A DNA stretch of 55,124 nucleotides from Pseudomonadota bacterium (lineage in GTDB: Bacteria; Desulfobacterota; Desulfobulbia; Desulfobulbales; Desulfocapsaceae), in assembly GCA_018821785.1 (NCBI GenBank), contig JAHJLI010000007.1, positions 1 through 55,124 of the forward strand, written 5' to 3'. The notes beneath the pieces were generated by a model. It did no database searches, had not been told where the DNA came from, and worked only from the letters and a program-made list of their open reading frames with translations. Both the position numbers and the translations under genes were made by a program. Positions 9,456-18,179 of the stretch are shown here, one piece after another (the stretch's first letter is position 1; every line of letters begins with the position of its first letter).

Positions 9456-9500
9456 TCGGAAGAGTATCGACCGACGCTATTAGTCACTTGTCGGGTTCAG

Positions 9501-9569
9501 TAACGTAGAAATTCATTTCTTGTTTGTTAGAAAGAATTTCGTGAAGATACTAATCGCCCCTTCTGGGAG
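9501..9569 (+). repeat. dispersed hairpin repeat, copy C
   Basis: This diverged copy of the 1965-2036 element keeps GAAATTCATTTCTTGTTTG, GAATTTCGTGAAG and a trailing CCCC..GGGA hairpin. It ends one base before the stop codon of the minus-strand kinase gene and lies between two convergent genes. Confidence 0.75.
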
Positions 9570-9570
9570 A

Positions 9571-11076
9571 TTAGACAATCGGTTGTTGCTCGGTGACACG
9601 TGCACCATTTTTCTGAACAAGAGGAAAGCTCAGGATAAATGTCGTGCCCACCTGAGGAACGGACTGCACATCAATGTATCCTTGATGCGCTTCGACCACT
9701 TCCTTGACCAGGGCGAGGCCCAGACCTGAACCGGTAATGTGGCGGGTGGCCTTGCCTTTAACTCTGAAAAAACGGTCAAAGATATGGGGAAGATCCTCAG
9801 TGCCGATACCAATGCCGGTATCCTGCACTCTAAAATTGACAAAACCACCAGTAACCTCAGTGCTGAACAACACCTTACCGCCATCCGGGGTATACTTAAT
9901 GCTGTTGGAAACGATGTTCATGATCGCCGTACGCATATGGTCGTAGTCGACGTTGAACAACCAATCTTCATCGCACGGTGTGTGATAGAGGCTTATACCT
10001 TTGCTGTCCGCTTGCGGCTTGGCGATCTCGATGACGTCGCGAATAATATCTTCCCCTCGTATCGGTTCAAGGTTGAAGACCACTGTACCGCTTTCAAGTT
10101 TTGACAGATTGAGAAGATTCTCAATCAGGCGGAGCAGATCTTTCGTCCGAATCGTCATCCTTTTATGCAGGGCATTGCAGGAACTGGCCGCCTCATGTTC
10201 ACAACCAACCTGCAAGGCGTAAATCATTTGCTCAATCGAGGCAAGGGGAGCTTTCAGCTCATGGGCGACCATGGCCACAAAATCGGACTTCATTTTATCG
10301 ATTTGCTTATGGGCACTGATGTCTTCAAAAGTGGTGACCGAACCGACAACCTCGCCCTTCTCATTGGTCACTGGAGAGCAGTAGGCCCGAAGAAATTTCC
10401 GGGAGATAGCGCCGGGTGCAAACTCCCGGGTCACAACCTTAGCCTTGTTCATAGCCTCGTTGATCATGTTGACTGCCGTCTGATCACGAATTGAGGCAGC
10501 CAGATGTTTGCCGATGAAGGGATCGGTCTGAATCTCAAGGATTTTTATAGCGGCCGGGTTATGGAGAACAACCACTCCTTCGGTGTCAGTGATGAGAACC
10601 GCCTCGGCCATACAGCTAAAGACGGTTTTCAAACGGCTTTGAGATTTGTCTATGGCCAGAAGACCGATGTTCTTTTCTTCACGCAGCTGCTCAGTTTCGG
10701 CGCGCATGGTCAGTTTATCGATGGCCCGATCAACTACTATCCGGATATAATCAGGGGTAAACGGTTTGCCGACAAAATCGAAGGCTCCCTGTTTCATGGC
10801 AACAACCGCTTTGGTCACTGTCGCGAAACCGGTGATGACAATTACCTGTACATGCGGTTGGTTTTCCCGAATCCAGTCAAGGACGGCAAAACCGTCGAGA
10901 CCCGGCATCATGAGATCGGTCAGAACAATATCAAACTTAAACTCCTTGAGTAGTTCCAGGCCCTTGTTTCCGTCCTCAGCCTTGGCAATTTCATAGCCTC
11001 TCTTAGCCAGAGCGCGTTCCACCCCTTCCCGAATAACTTTTTCATCGTCGATGACCAGAATGCGCACAGGATCCAT
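9571..11076 (-). CDS. hybrid receiver-PAS-histidine kinase
   Basis: This 501-residue protein is soluble, with no membrane segments. An N-terminal receiver domain (DDE at 10-12, phosphoacceptor Asp about 54, KPF about 103) is followed by a PAS domain (about 155-265), a HisKA dimerisation domain with phospho-His in VAHELKAPL (about 285), and an HATPase domain with NIVSNSIKYTPDGG, DTGIGIG and GSGLGLALVKE. The receiver placed before the kinase suggests that an upstream kinase controls it. It is the last gene of the minus-strand block and sits 100 bases behind a lone receiver protein, a likely phosphorelay partner. The ATG at 11076 follows an AAGGAATAA stretch. Confidence 0.92.
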   Translation of the reverse strand: MDPVRILVIDDEKVIREGVERALAKRGYEIAKAEDGNKGLELLKEFKFDIVLTDLMMPGLDGFAVLDWIRENQPHVQVIVITGFATVTKAVVAMKQGAFDFVGKPFTPDYIRIVVDRAIDKLTMRAETEQLREEKNIGLLAIDKSQSRLKTVFSCMAEAVLITDTEGVVVLHNPAAIKILEIQTDPFIGKHLAASIRDQTAVNMINEAMNKAKVVTREFAPGAISRKFLRAYCSPVTNEKGEVVGSVTTFEDISAHKQIDKMKSDFVAMVAHELKAPLASIEQMIYALQVGCEHEAASSCNALHKRMTIRTKDLLRLIENLLNLSKLESGTVVFNLEPIRGEDIIRDVIEIAKPQADSKGISLYHTPCDEDWLFNVDYDHMRTAIMNIVSNSIKYTPDGGKVLFSTEVTGGFVNFRVQDTGIGIGTEDLPHIFDRFFRVKGKATRHITGSGLGLALVKEVVEAHQGYIDVQSVPQVGTTFILSFPLVQKNGARVTEQQPIV

Positions 11077-11130
11077 AGTATTATTCCTTAAAACCTGAGG
11101 ACAAAATACGGATGTGGGGCAGGACCGCTC

Positions 11131-11165
11131 CTCTTACCGTCACCACGTCCAGGTGTCGGCAAGAG
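11131..11165 (-). other. imperfect hairpin between two signalling genes
   Basis: CTCTT, CCG and CACC pair with GGTG, CGG and AAGAG across a short loop, giving an interrupted stem of about 12 bp. No T-run follows on either strand, so it is more likely an RNA processing or stability element than a terminator. Confidence 0.4.
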
Positions 11166-11176
11166 GTGATACCGTA

Positions 11177-11563
11177 TTATTTCAACCAGCTTTTAATTAA
11201 GGTGAGCAATTCCGCAGGCTCCACCGGTTTTGGCATATAGTCCTCCGCCTCACTTTCCAGCATATCTCGATGGGTATAGGTGCTGGTGGTGACCCGATCG
11301 GCCACTGCAGTGAGAAGGATGATCGGGATTGACGCGGTGGCCTTGTCGGCTTTCAGACGGGCACAGGTCGCATGGCCGTTCATCACCGGCATCATCACGT
11401 CGAGAACGATAAGATCAGGCTTTTCCTCGGCAACCGCCTCAAGACCTTCCTGTCCGTCGTAGGCAACCCTTACGTCATAGCCACCGCTCTCGACGATAAC
11501 ACGCACTGCTTCGACAAAATCAGGATCGTCATCTACCAGCAGAATTTTCTTTTTGTCAGCCAT
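11177..11563 (-). CDS. stand-alone receiver (CheY-like) response regulator
   Basis: This 128-residue protein is a receiver domain only: acidic pair VDDD near the start, phosphoacceptor in VLDVMMPVMNG (Asp about 55), conserved LLTA and KPVEPAEL. With no output domain, it must act through protein contacts or as a phosphorelay intermediate. The AGGAGAG box precedes ATG 11563. It starts 42 bases after the metF stop and lies between metF and the hybrid kinase, so the electron-transfer operon probably carries its own signalling proteins. An insertion-like stretch (TTSTYTHRDMLESEAEDY) replaces the usual short loop before the conserved Lys. Confidence 0.9.
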   Translation of the reverse strand: MADKKKILLVDDDPDFVEAVRVIVESGGYDVRVAYDGQEGLEAVAEEKPDLIVLDVMMPVMNGHATCARLKADKATASIPIILLTAVADRVTTSTYTHRDMLESEAEDYMPKPVEPAELLTLIKSWLK

Positions 11564-11605
11564 TTCTCTCCTCCATTATTAAAATTAAAAATAATTCTCT
11601 CTTTA

Positions 11606-12532
11606 TTATTCTACCACCGGTCGAGGCAGCAAACCAGCACCGCCGATGATTTCTGCCAATTTTTCTTCCCACTCGATGGCCATCACATGTATTCCGGCGA
11701 TGCCTTCCATTTCTTTCAATTCCTGAATCTGTTCTATGCACATCTCGATGCCTTTTGCCGCCTGCTTTTCCTTCGGTTCAGCTGAAATACGGGCAATCAC
11801 CTCTTCAGGGATATCCATTCCGGCAACCATCTTGCGCATGAATTTCCCCATTCCTGCGGATTTGAGGGGAGTTACCCCGGCAAGTATCTTGATCTTTTCA
11901 TGCAAGCCCTGTCTTTTTGCCAGTTCCATATACTCTTTGAATTTTTTCATGTTATAGATGCACTGGGTCTGGACGAAATCAGCGCCTGCGGTAGCCTTCA
12001 TTTTTAATCGCGGCACCCTGATCTCAAACGGGTCGGCAAACGGATTGACGGCACAGCCAATAAAAAACTTCGGCGCCCCTTCGAGTTTTTTCCCTGAAGG
12101 GAAGATACCCTCATCGCGCATCAATTTTACCAGATGGATAAACTGCATCGAATCGATATCAAAGACATTTTTCGCCTGAGGATCATCACCAAATTTTTGG
12201 TGGTCGCCGGACAGACAGAGAATATTGCGAACCCCCAGAGCCGATGCCCCAAGCAGGTCGGACTGCAGGGCAATACGGTTTCGGTCGCGAACCACCATCT
12301 GGATCAGCGGTTCGACCCCTTGCTCCTTGATCAGCATACAACCGGCCAGAGAACTCATCCGCACAACCGAGGTCTGGTTATCGGTAACGTTGCAGGCGTC
12401 GACATTCCCTTTAACAAAGGCCGCCTTCTTCCTGACAACATCCGGGTCGGCGCCCCGGGGAGGACCGCATTCCGCGGTAACTGAAAAGTGCCCGGCCGCC
12501 AGTACCTTTTCAAGATTGCTTCCCGATTTCAT
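11606..12532 (-). CDS. metF: methylenetetrahydrofolate reductase catalytic subunit
   Basis: This 308-residue TIM-barrel flavoprotein interconverts 5,10-methylene-THF and 5-methyl-THF in the methyl branch of the Wood-Ljungdahl pathway. Family features are the early VTAECGPPRGAD segment with the catalytic Glu, DNQTSVVRMS, VVRDRNRIALQSDLLGA, the LCLSGDH loop and the VQTQCIYN segment. The start is ATG 12532, which overlaps the metV stop as TAATG, with GGGAGGA upstream; a longer frame starting at 12589 lacks support. The tight metV-metF pair is typical of anaerobes in which MetF works with the Fe-S protein MetV rather than directly with NADH. Linkage to hdrABC-mvhD suggests the electron donor is a flavin/Fe-S complex. 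Confidence 0.92.
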   Translation of the reverse strand: MKSGSNLEKVLAAGHFSVTAECGPPRGADPDVVRKKAAFVKGNVDACNVTDNQTSVVRMSSLAGCMLIKEQGVEPLIQMVVRDRNRIALQSDLLGASALGVRNILCLSGDHQKFGDDPQAKNVFDIDSMQFIHLVKLMRDEGIFPSGKKLEGAPKFFIGCAVNPFADPFEIRVPRLKMKATAGADFVQTQCIYNMKKFKEYMELAKRQGLHEKIKILAGVTPLKSAGMGKFMRKMVAGMDIPEEVIARISAEPKEKQAAKGIEMCIEQIQELKEMEGIAGIHVMAIEWEEKLAEIIGGAGLLPRPVVE

Positions 12533-13197
12533 TATATCATGTCCTCCCTGATAATGCGGCGCGGACCGCCATCTCTTGCGCTCGACCAACCCTTAAACGG
12601 CTTGAATTTGGTGTAATTGTCCATTTGATCAAGAGCTTTCAAACGATCAATTATCAGCTGCCATCCGCATTTGACCGACTTATCCACTTCACAGATCCCC
12701 TGTACCGAACCGCCGCAGGGTCCATGAAAAAGAGACTTGGCGCAGCGGGTAACCGGACAGATACCGCCGGTCAGGTGCAGGACGCAATCGCCGCAGCCCT
12801 GGCATCTCTCAGCCCACTCACCCTGTCTCTCGGTGACCCCGAGAAAACCGGTGTTGATGCCCGGCAACAGAGGAGTTGTGGTAAACTTCTCGGCCAAAAA
12901 CTGAATCCCGGCACCGCAGGCTATGGACAGCACTGCCTGGTAGTCCTCAACATAGGGACGCATCTGCTCGACATATTCAGGATCACACTGCCTCTCAAGG
13001 CTAACTTCCCGGATCTTGATTGGTTTACCGCTCGCCTCACGGGCAAGTCGAAGTGTCGAGGCCAATACCTGCACTTCCTTCTCACCCCCAACTCTGCAGA
13101 CGGTTACACAGCCATGACAACCGGCCAGGATGATGTTGTCGTATGACTCGATCATTTCCATGATCTCTTCAATAGGTTTCGGTGTACCAGTAATCAT
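12532..13197 (-). CDS. metV: methylene-THF reductase zinc/Fe-S subunit MetV
   Basis: This 221-residue protein matches the MetV-type (MTHFR C-terminal) family that partners MetF. It has an N-terminal half with CHGCVTVC (about residues 27-34) and a C-terminal cysteine cluster CQGCGDCVLHLTGGICPVTRC followed by GPCGG, the expected metal-binding region. Its ATG overlaps the mvhD stop (ATGA), and its stop overlaps the metF start (TAATG), so all three are translationally coupled. It is thought to link the flavin of MetF to an electron-transfer partner; here that would be the HdrABC-MvhD module encoded just upstream. No membrane segment is present, so the complex is cytoplasmic. Confidence 0.9.
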   Translation of the reverse strand: MITGTPKPIEEIMEMIESYDNIILAGCHGCVTVCRVGGEKEVQVLASTLRLAREASGKPIKIREVSLERQCDPEYVEQMRPYVEDYQAVLSIACGAGIQFLAEKFTTTPLLPGINTGFLGVTERQGEWAERCQGCGDCVLHLTGGICPVTRCAKSLFHGPCGGSVQGICEVDKSVKCGWQLIIDRLKALDQMDNYTKFKPFKGWSSARDGGPRRIIREDMI

Positions 13198-13649
13198 GTA
13201 GCCTCCTTCTGAGATACTGCGTGAGCTTGTCCGGCACGCACCCGATTAATGGGACTTTGGCCGAGCTCCCGGACTCTTTCTACGAACTCGTTGGCATAAG
13301 CGGCAAATTTCGATCCCTCACCGGCACTCAGATTGTACATCCTGATGCGATCAGGGCCGATTTTTATCTTGTCAAGGATATCATACACCCTCTTGACCCG
13401 TGCTCGGGCGCGAATATTTCCCGACACGTAATGACAATCTCCTTCCAGACAACCAACAACCATTACCCCATCTGCGCCGTTTTCAAAGGCCTTAAGGAGC
13501 AACGACTCATCAATGCGACCGGTGCAAGGCAGCATGACAATGCTGATTGCCGGGGGATATCTTCTTCTTTCCGAACCTGCCAGGTCCGCTGCGGAATACG
13601 CTCAATGGCGACAGGCAAAGACTATAACACTGGGCGAAAAGTCACTCAT
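13194..13649 (-). CDS. mvhD: MvhD-type Fe-S electron-transfer protein, predicted selenoprotein
   Basis: An uninterrupted frame starts only at an internal ATG (13535), but reading through one in-frame TGA (13604-13602) extends it to ATG 13649, which has a GGAGGAGGAG ribosome binding site. The result is a 151-residue MvhD/FlpD-family protein. The N-terminus then reads FACRH-U-AYSAADLAG, matching the family pattern CxxC-[SA]Y-x-x-AD-x-AG with the second Cys replaced by selenocysteine. The rest (MLPCTGRID, GADGVMVVGCLEGDCHY) is standard. A hairpin follows the TGA at the right distance for a bacterial SECIS. MvhD passes electrons to HdrA. The stop overlaps metV (ATGA); hdrA ends 37 bases upstream. 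A chance nonsense mutation is the alternative. Confidence 0.88.
13569..13596 (-). promoter_or_regulatory. candidate bacterial SECIS hairpin in mvhD
   Basis: In the minus-strand RNA, UUCCG (13596-13592) pairs with CGGAA (13573-13569), and GACCU (13586-13582) pairs with AGGUU (13578-13574, one G-U pair). The apical loop is GGC and five unpaired bases lie on the 5' side. The loop begins 21 bases after the UGA, inside the 16-37 base window known for bacterial SECIS elements, and a G-rich small apical loop is also typical. Confidence 0.7.
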
Positions 13650-13686
13650 TATTCTCCTCCTCCTGCATTTTTCACATCACTCCGAC

Positions 13687-16600
13687 TCAGGACGCGCTGT
13701 AAGCTTCAATCTTTGCTCTAATATTTCTGTCGTCATACCGACCAAGATGAATGGTCTTGGCCGGGCACTCGGCCACACAGATGCCACAACCCTGACATAG
13801 CGCCGGGTTGATCTCAGCGCTATGCTGGTCGTTGATGACCGGCACCCCATACGGACAGGCCCGCACGCAGGTCAGACAGACTGCACAATTGGTCGGATCA
13901 ACCACAGACACGACTGCCGACATTTTCATGCTCTCCCTGGACAAAAGGGTAGCCGCCCTGGCCACAGCCGCTTGGGCCTGGGTGATACTCTCGGTGCTGC
14001 TCTTTGGCCCATGGGCAGTACCTGCCATGAACAGCCCTTCACTCGGCAGATCAACAGGCCGCAGCTTGGCATGCGCCTCTATAAAGAAACCATTTTTATT
14101 CCTCGGCACCCGAAGCATCTGCGCCAACTCCTCGGCATCTCTCGGTTTCATTCCAGTTGAGAGCACTAGCAAATCCGGATGGAAACGCACCGGCAACCTC
14201 ACCGAGGGATCGATGACGGTGATTTCGATCCCGCCTTCCTCGGTGGTAATCTGTACAGGATTTTCCTCAGGATCGTAGCGAACAAAGTTGATTCCCTCCC
14301 TCCGTGCACGGCTATAGTCAACCTCTCCCAGACCGTAGCAACGCATATCACGGTAAAGCACATCAATCCGCGCCTCCGGATGCATACCCTTCAGCCGCCG
14401 TGCATTTTTTACCGCATGGTTGCAGCAGACCCGGGAACAGTACGGCAGATGATCCGCGTCACGGGAACCTGCGCACTGCAGCATGACTACCCGGAGATGA
14501 TTCCAGTCATTGCCTTTACTCTTTTCCAACGCCGCCTCGAAATCGGTCTGGGTAATAACCGTGTCAAGCACACCCAGTCCATGTATCTCAGGGCGATACT
14601 CCTCTGCCCCGGTGGCAACAAGGATTGCCCCGTGTTTCAAGGTTCTTGTTCCTCCCGAGGGCATGACAATCTCTGTTTCAAAGGAGCCGACGAACCCCGA
14701 TTGTTCCACCACCTCACTGCTGGTAAAGACCTTGATACGCTCATTATTCAGCACCTTTTCCTTTAATTCACCAAGGAAATCAGCAAATTTTCTGCCATCA
14801 GCGCTGCGCTGCAGATGCAGGAGTTGGCCGCCCAAAAGCGGCTCCCTCTCCACCAGATACACGCCAAAACCCTGCCTGGCTGCTTCATGGGCCGCAGTCA
14901 TTCCAGCCACCCCACCACCAACCACGAGAAGCCGCGCATCAACGGCGAACTCCTGCTCAGGCAACGGTTCCCCAGCTGTGGCATTTGCCACTGCCATGCG
15001 TGTTAAGCGTTTCGCCTTCTCCGTTGCCAACACCGGATCATCGGGATGCACCCAGCTGCACTGATCACGGATATTTGCCATATCAAAGAAATATTTATTC
15101 AACCCTGCCTGCTGCAGGGTCGACATAAAGAGCGGCTCATGTGTGGTTGGCGAACAGGCAGAAGTAACCACCCGGTTCAGTCCGTGCTCCTTGATGATTT
15201 CCCGCATCCTTTCCTGGGAGTCCTGGGAACAGGTATACAGAGGATGCTCCGCATACACTACTCCAGGTAAGGTTCTGGCATATTCAGTCACCGCTTCGAC
15301 ATCAACCACCGAAGCAATGTTGGTGCCGCAGTGGCAGATAAAAACCCCGATGCGCAAGCCTTCATCCGGTTCGATAACCCGCTCCGGTGGCAACACATCA
15401 GCGGTTATCAAACTTCCCCGGGCTTCCGCTAGGCTGGCTGATGCGGCTTCCGCCGCGGCCGACGCTTCACAAACCGTCTCCGGGATGTCTTTCGGTCCCT
15501 TGACGGCACCACTGACGAAGATCCCAGTTCTTGATGTTGCCAACGGCTGGTAACAGTCGGTAACGACAAAGCCGTAGCGGTCAAGGTCGATCTCCAGTTT
15601 GCCGGCCAGCTCTTTTGTTGCCTGGGGAACCTGAATACCGACCGAGAGCACGACCATGTCGAATACTTCGGCCTTTCTCGACCCTGAATCGTCGACGTAC
15701 CGGAGTTCGAGGTCGCCGCTTATCGGATCCTCGAAGATCCTGCTGACCATGGCCCGCACGAAACGGACATTGTGATCCTTTGCCCTCGTCACATAATCGT
15801 CGAAATTCTTGCCAAACGAGCGCATGTCTATATAGAAGATGGTCGGCTCGATACTCGAGTCGTGTTCCCGTGCGATAAAGGCCTCCTTGGTTGCATACAT
15901 GCAACAGACCGAGGAACAGTAATCACGGTCGCACGAATGGTCGCGGGAACCGACACACTGAATCCAAGCGATTTTTTTCGGGTGTTTCGAGTCGCCCGGC
16001 CTTGCCACAGTCCCGGAAGTCGGTCCGGAAGCGGAGAGAAGTCGCTCAAACTCAATACTGGTCACGACGTTTTTATACAGCCCGTAGCCGAATTCACCGC
16101 GAAGCCTGGCATCAAAGACCTCAATGCCCGGTGAAAAAATCACTGAGCCAATGGCTATCTCAGTCTCTTCTTCCCTATGGTCGTAATGGATTGCGCCCAC
16201 TCCGCAGATCGAGGCACAGGTGCCACAAGCCCCGGTATTCAACCTGACACAACTTTCTTCATCAATTACCGGAACCCTGGGCACCGCTTGCGGATAAAAG
16301 ATGTTCACCGGTTTTCTGCCGTTCAGACCCTCATTAAAACTGTTGAGGAGCGGTCGCAAAACCTTGTTGGTGACTTGGTCGATGCTGAGATAATTTACCG
16401 GGCAGACCGACACACAGGCCCCACAGACCTGGCAGATATCAACACCCGCTTCGATACCTTCTTCAACCATTTTCAGGGCACTTATGTTCATCACCTTGTC
16501 ACAGGTGATGACACAGAGGCCGCAACGAATGCAGTTCCGCTGTTCCGTGCCTTTACATTCCTTTTTTAAGAGTTGCGACCTGGCATGAACCGCCGCCCCA

Positions 16601-17319
16601 ACGCTTTTATCGAGATCTATTGCCTGGTCAATGGTGATGGCTTTGAACTTTTCCGGACAGGCGACAAAGCAGGCCCCACATCCGGTGCATTTATCCTGAT
16701 CAATGGCCGCCACCTGCTTCTTTTCCCAACTGACTGCGCCGTGCAGACAGGCTTTGAAGCACCCGCCACACATGCTGCAAAGGGAAGTATCAACAGAAAA
16801 ATTCCATTTGCTCGATCTCGTCGGTTGCGGCAATCCTGGCCCGCGGATAAGCCTTTTTTCCTTGGCTCGCGTACGGGTCTTCTTCTCCCCTTCCGCCGGC
16901 AGCGCCGGGAAGTGGGAAATCTGTGTCACCGGGCAGACAATCTCACAGAGACCGCAGCCGGTACAGGCACCAACATCAACATAGCGAGCATGTCGGACAA
17001 CTGTTGCTGTGAAACGTCCGGCATCTCCGGAAAGACTTTTGACCTCGCTGTGGGTAAAAAGTTTGATATTCCTGTGCCGGCCCACCTCGACCAGCTTGGG
17101 CGACACGATACACATGGAACAGTCATTGGTTGGAAAGGTCTTGTCCAATTGAGCCATCTTTCCACCGATGGCCGGGGAGCTTTCCACCAAATACACTTTG
17201 ATACCGGCATTGGCGAGATCGAGCGCCGACTGCATACCACTGATACCGCCGCCAATGACGAGCACTGCGGCGGTTGGATTCTGGTTGTTTCCCGATAGGG
17301 TTTGGAGTATCCCTGTCAT
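13687..17319 (-). CDS. hdrA: giant HdrA-type polyferredoxin flavoprotein
   Basis: This 1210-residue cytoplasmic electron-transfer protein has two HdrA-like flavin modules. Module 1 starts with the FAD motif VLVIGGGISGMQSA (about 19-32), and FPTNDCSMCI follows. Four-cysteine cluster motifs lie near residues 119-130, 181-192, 211-222, 263-273, 296-306 and 357-372. Module 2 begins at about 665 with RIGVFICHCG, then SACSPTTHEPLF, a second dinucleotide motif LLVVGGGVAGMTAA and YCSRVCC. Two more 4Fe-4S motifs close the protein (NCAVCLTCVRACP, LCQGCGICVAECP). Common HdrA lacks the insertion at about 130-345, which carries four extra clusters. Its ATG overlaps the hdrB stop (ATGA). It probably performs flavin-based electron bifurcation or confurcation. 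Confidence 0.93.
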   Translation of the reverse strand: MTGILQTLSGNNQNPTAAVLVIGGGISGMQSALDLANAGIKVYLVESSPAIGGKMAQLDKTFPTNDCSMCIVSPKLVEVGRHRNIKLFTHSEVKSLSGDAGRFTATVVRHARYVDVGACTGCGLCEIVCPVTQISHFPALPAEGEKKTRTRAKEKRLIRGPGLPQPTRSSKWNFSVDTSLCSMCGGCFKACLHGAVSWEKKQVAAIDQDKCTGCGACFVACPEKFKAITIDQAIDLDKSVGAAVHARSQLLKKECKGTEQRNCIRCGLCVITCDKVMNISALKMVEEGIEAGVDICQVCGACVSVCPVNYLSIDQVTNKVLRPLLNSFNEGLNGRKPVNIFYPQAVPRVPVIDEESCVRLNTGACGTCASICGVGAIHYDHREEETEIAIGSVIFSPGIEVFDARLRGEFGYGLYKNVVTSIEFERLLSASGPTSGTVARPGDSKHPKKIAWIQCVGSRDHSCDRDYCSSVCCMYATKEAFIAREHDSSIEPTIFYIDMRSFGKNFDDYVTRAKDHNVRFVRAMVSRIFEDPISGDLELRYVDDSGSRKAEVFDMVVLSVGIQVPQATKELAGKLEIDLDRYGFVVTDCYQPLATSRTGIFVSGAVKGPKDIPETVCEASAAAEAASASLAEARGSLITADVLPPERVIEPDEGLRIGVFICHCGTNIASVVDVEAVTEYARTLPGVVYAEHPLYTCSQDSQERMREIIKEHGLNRVVTSACSPTTHEPLFMSTLQQAGLNKYFFDMANIRDQCSWVHPDDPVLATEKAKRLTRMAVANATAGEPLPEQEFAVDARLLVVGGGVAGMTAAHEAARQGFGVYLVEREPLLGGQLLHLQRSADGRKFADFLGELKEKVLNNERIKVFTSSEVVEQSGFVGSFETEIVMPSGGTRTLKHGAILVATGAEEYRPEIHGLGVLDTVITQTDFEAALEKSKGNDWNHLRVVMLQCAGSRDADHLPYCSRVCCNHAVKNARRLKGMHPEARIDVLYRDMRCYGLGEVDYSRARREGINFVRYDPEENPVQITTEEGGIEITVIDPSVRLPVRFHPDLLVLSTGMKPRDAEELAQMLRVPRNKNGFFIEAHAKLRPVDLPSEGLFMAGTAHGPKSSTESITQAQAAVARAATLLSRESMKMSAVVSVVDPTNCAVCLTCVRACPYGVPVINDQHSAEINPALCQGCGICVAECPAKTIHLGRYDDRNIRAKIEAYSAS

Positions 17320-18179
17320 ACTGATTCCTCCTTTTTCATAACCGCATCCCGGAAAATATTTGAGAGAACGCCAGAGGAGACAAGATGCAACTTTTGTTGT
17401 TTCGACGGGTAGGTTCCGGTCATCGCCGCGTCGAGGAGTTCAGTGATGAAAAAGACCGGCATTGCCGGCGCCCCTATCCCTGTCGACTGTCGGCTTTCAA
17501 CATTGGCCTGGCACATCGGACAATCGGTTACCATGGCGGCGGCACCCCCTCTTACTGCGGCACTGACTATATCGCCGACCAATTTTTCGGCGATATCGGG
17601 TCTTGCCATAGTGAGGCTTCCGGAGCAGCATTCGGTCTTATGCGACCAGGCCACCGGCCTGGCACCTAAGGCGGTCGTGATCCGTTCAAGAGTCTCAGGG
17701 CGCTCCCAATTGGCGGCATCGGTTATACGAGGATTGCGTAGCGAGAGACAACCGTAGTAACAGGCGATCGGCAGGCCTGCAAGATTCCTTGCAACCTTTG
17801 CTTCCATGGCAGCGAGAATCTCTGGCTGCGCAAGAAAAGAGCTGATATGCAGAATTTTAAAGTCGGGTTGATAATCACCGACATCCCAGAAGCCGGGATC
17901 TTCCCGCAATGCCTTATCTGCGGCCTTGAGCCTCTGAAAACAGGCGGCGCAGGGTACTAAAATGTCGTGTCCGGCTGCGACAGCCAACAGGAGATTACGT
18001 ATCGGCAGACGCATACCCGTCTCGTGGTCGGTCATATGGGCGGACGATGCGCCACAGCAGTTCCAGTCAGGAATTTCGACCAGGTCGATCCCCAATTTCC
18101 GGCAGATTGCCCGTACCGAATGGTCATAATCAAGCGCTGTTCCTTCGAGGGAACAGCCGGGGTAATAGGATAGTTTCAT
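17316..18179 (-). CDS. hdrB: heterodisulfide reductase subunit B-like protein
   Basis: This 287-residue protein has two cysteine-rich CCG domains. The first has YPGCSLEG (Cys 9), DWNCCGASS (about 39-47) and VPCAACF (about 76-82); the second has CYYGC, TECCSG and DCPMCQ. In HdrB these ligands hold two noncubane 4Fe-4S clusters that cleave disulfides. The physiological substrate here need not be CoM-S-S-CoB; in bacteria such proteins serve other redox partners. The gene is coupled by ATGA overlaps to hdrC upstream and hdrA downstream, consistent with a stable HdrABC complex. Both sets of cluster ligands appear complete. Confidence 0.93.
   Translation of the reverse strand: MKLSYYPGCSLEGTALDYDHSVRAICRKLGIDLVEIPDWNCCGASSAHMTDHETGMRLPIRNLLLAVAAGHDILVPCAACFQRLKAADKALREDPGFWDVGDYQPDFKILHISSFLAQPEILAAMEAKVARNLAGLPIACYYGCLSLRNPRITDAANWERPETLERITTALGARPVAWSHKTECCSGSLTMARPDIAEKLVGDIVSAAVRGGAAAMVTDCPMCQANVESRQSTGIGAPAMPVFFITELLDAAMTGTYPSKQQKLHLVSSGVLSNIFRDAVMKKEESV

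Noticed and set aside
13535..13649. Treating the TGA at 13602-13604 as a true stop with a start at 13535
   Set aside because: The upstream frame encodes the conserved N-terminus of MvhD and has a strong ribosome binding site; truncation would remove the first metal-binding motif.
16573..17298. A 241-codon plus-strand frame inside hdrA
   Set aside because: It is antisense to a gene with strong family motifs and shows no family motif itself; such shadow frames are common in GC-rich genes.
13687..17319. A selenocysteine in HdrA
   Set aside because: All expected cysteine positions such as CHCG are normal Cys codons; no in-frame TGA is present.
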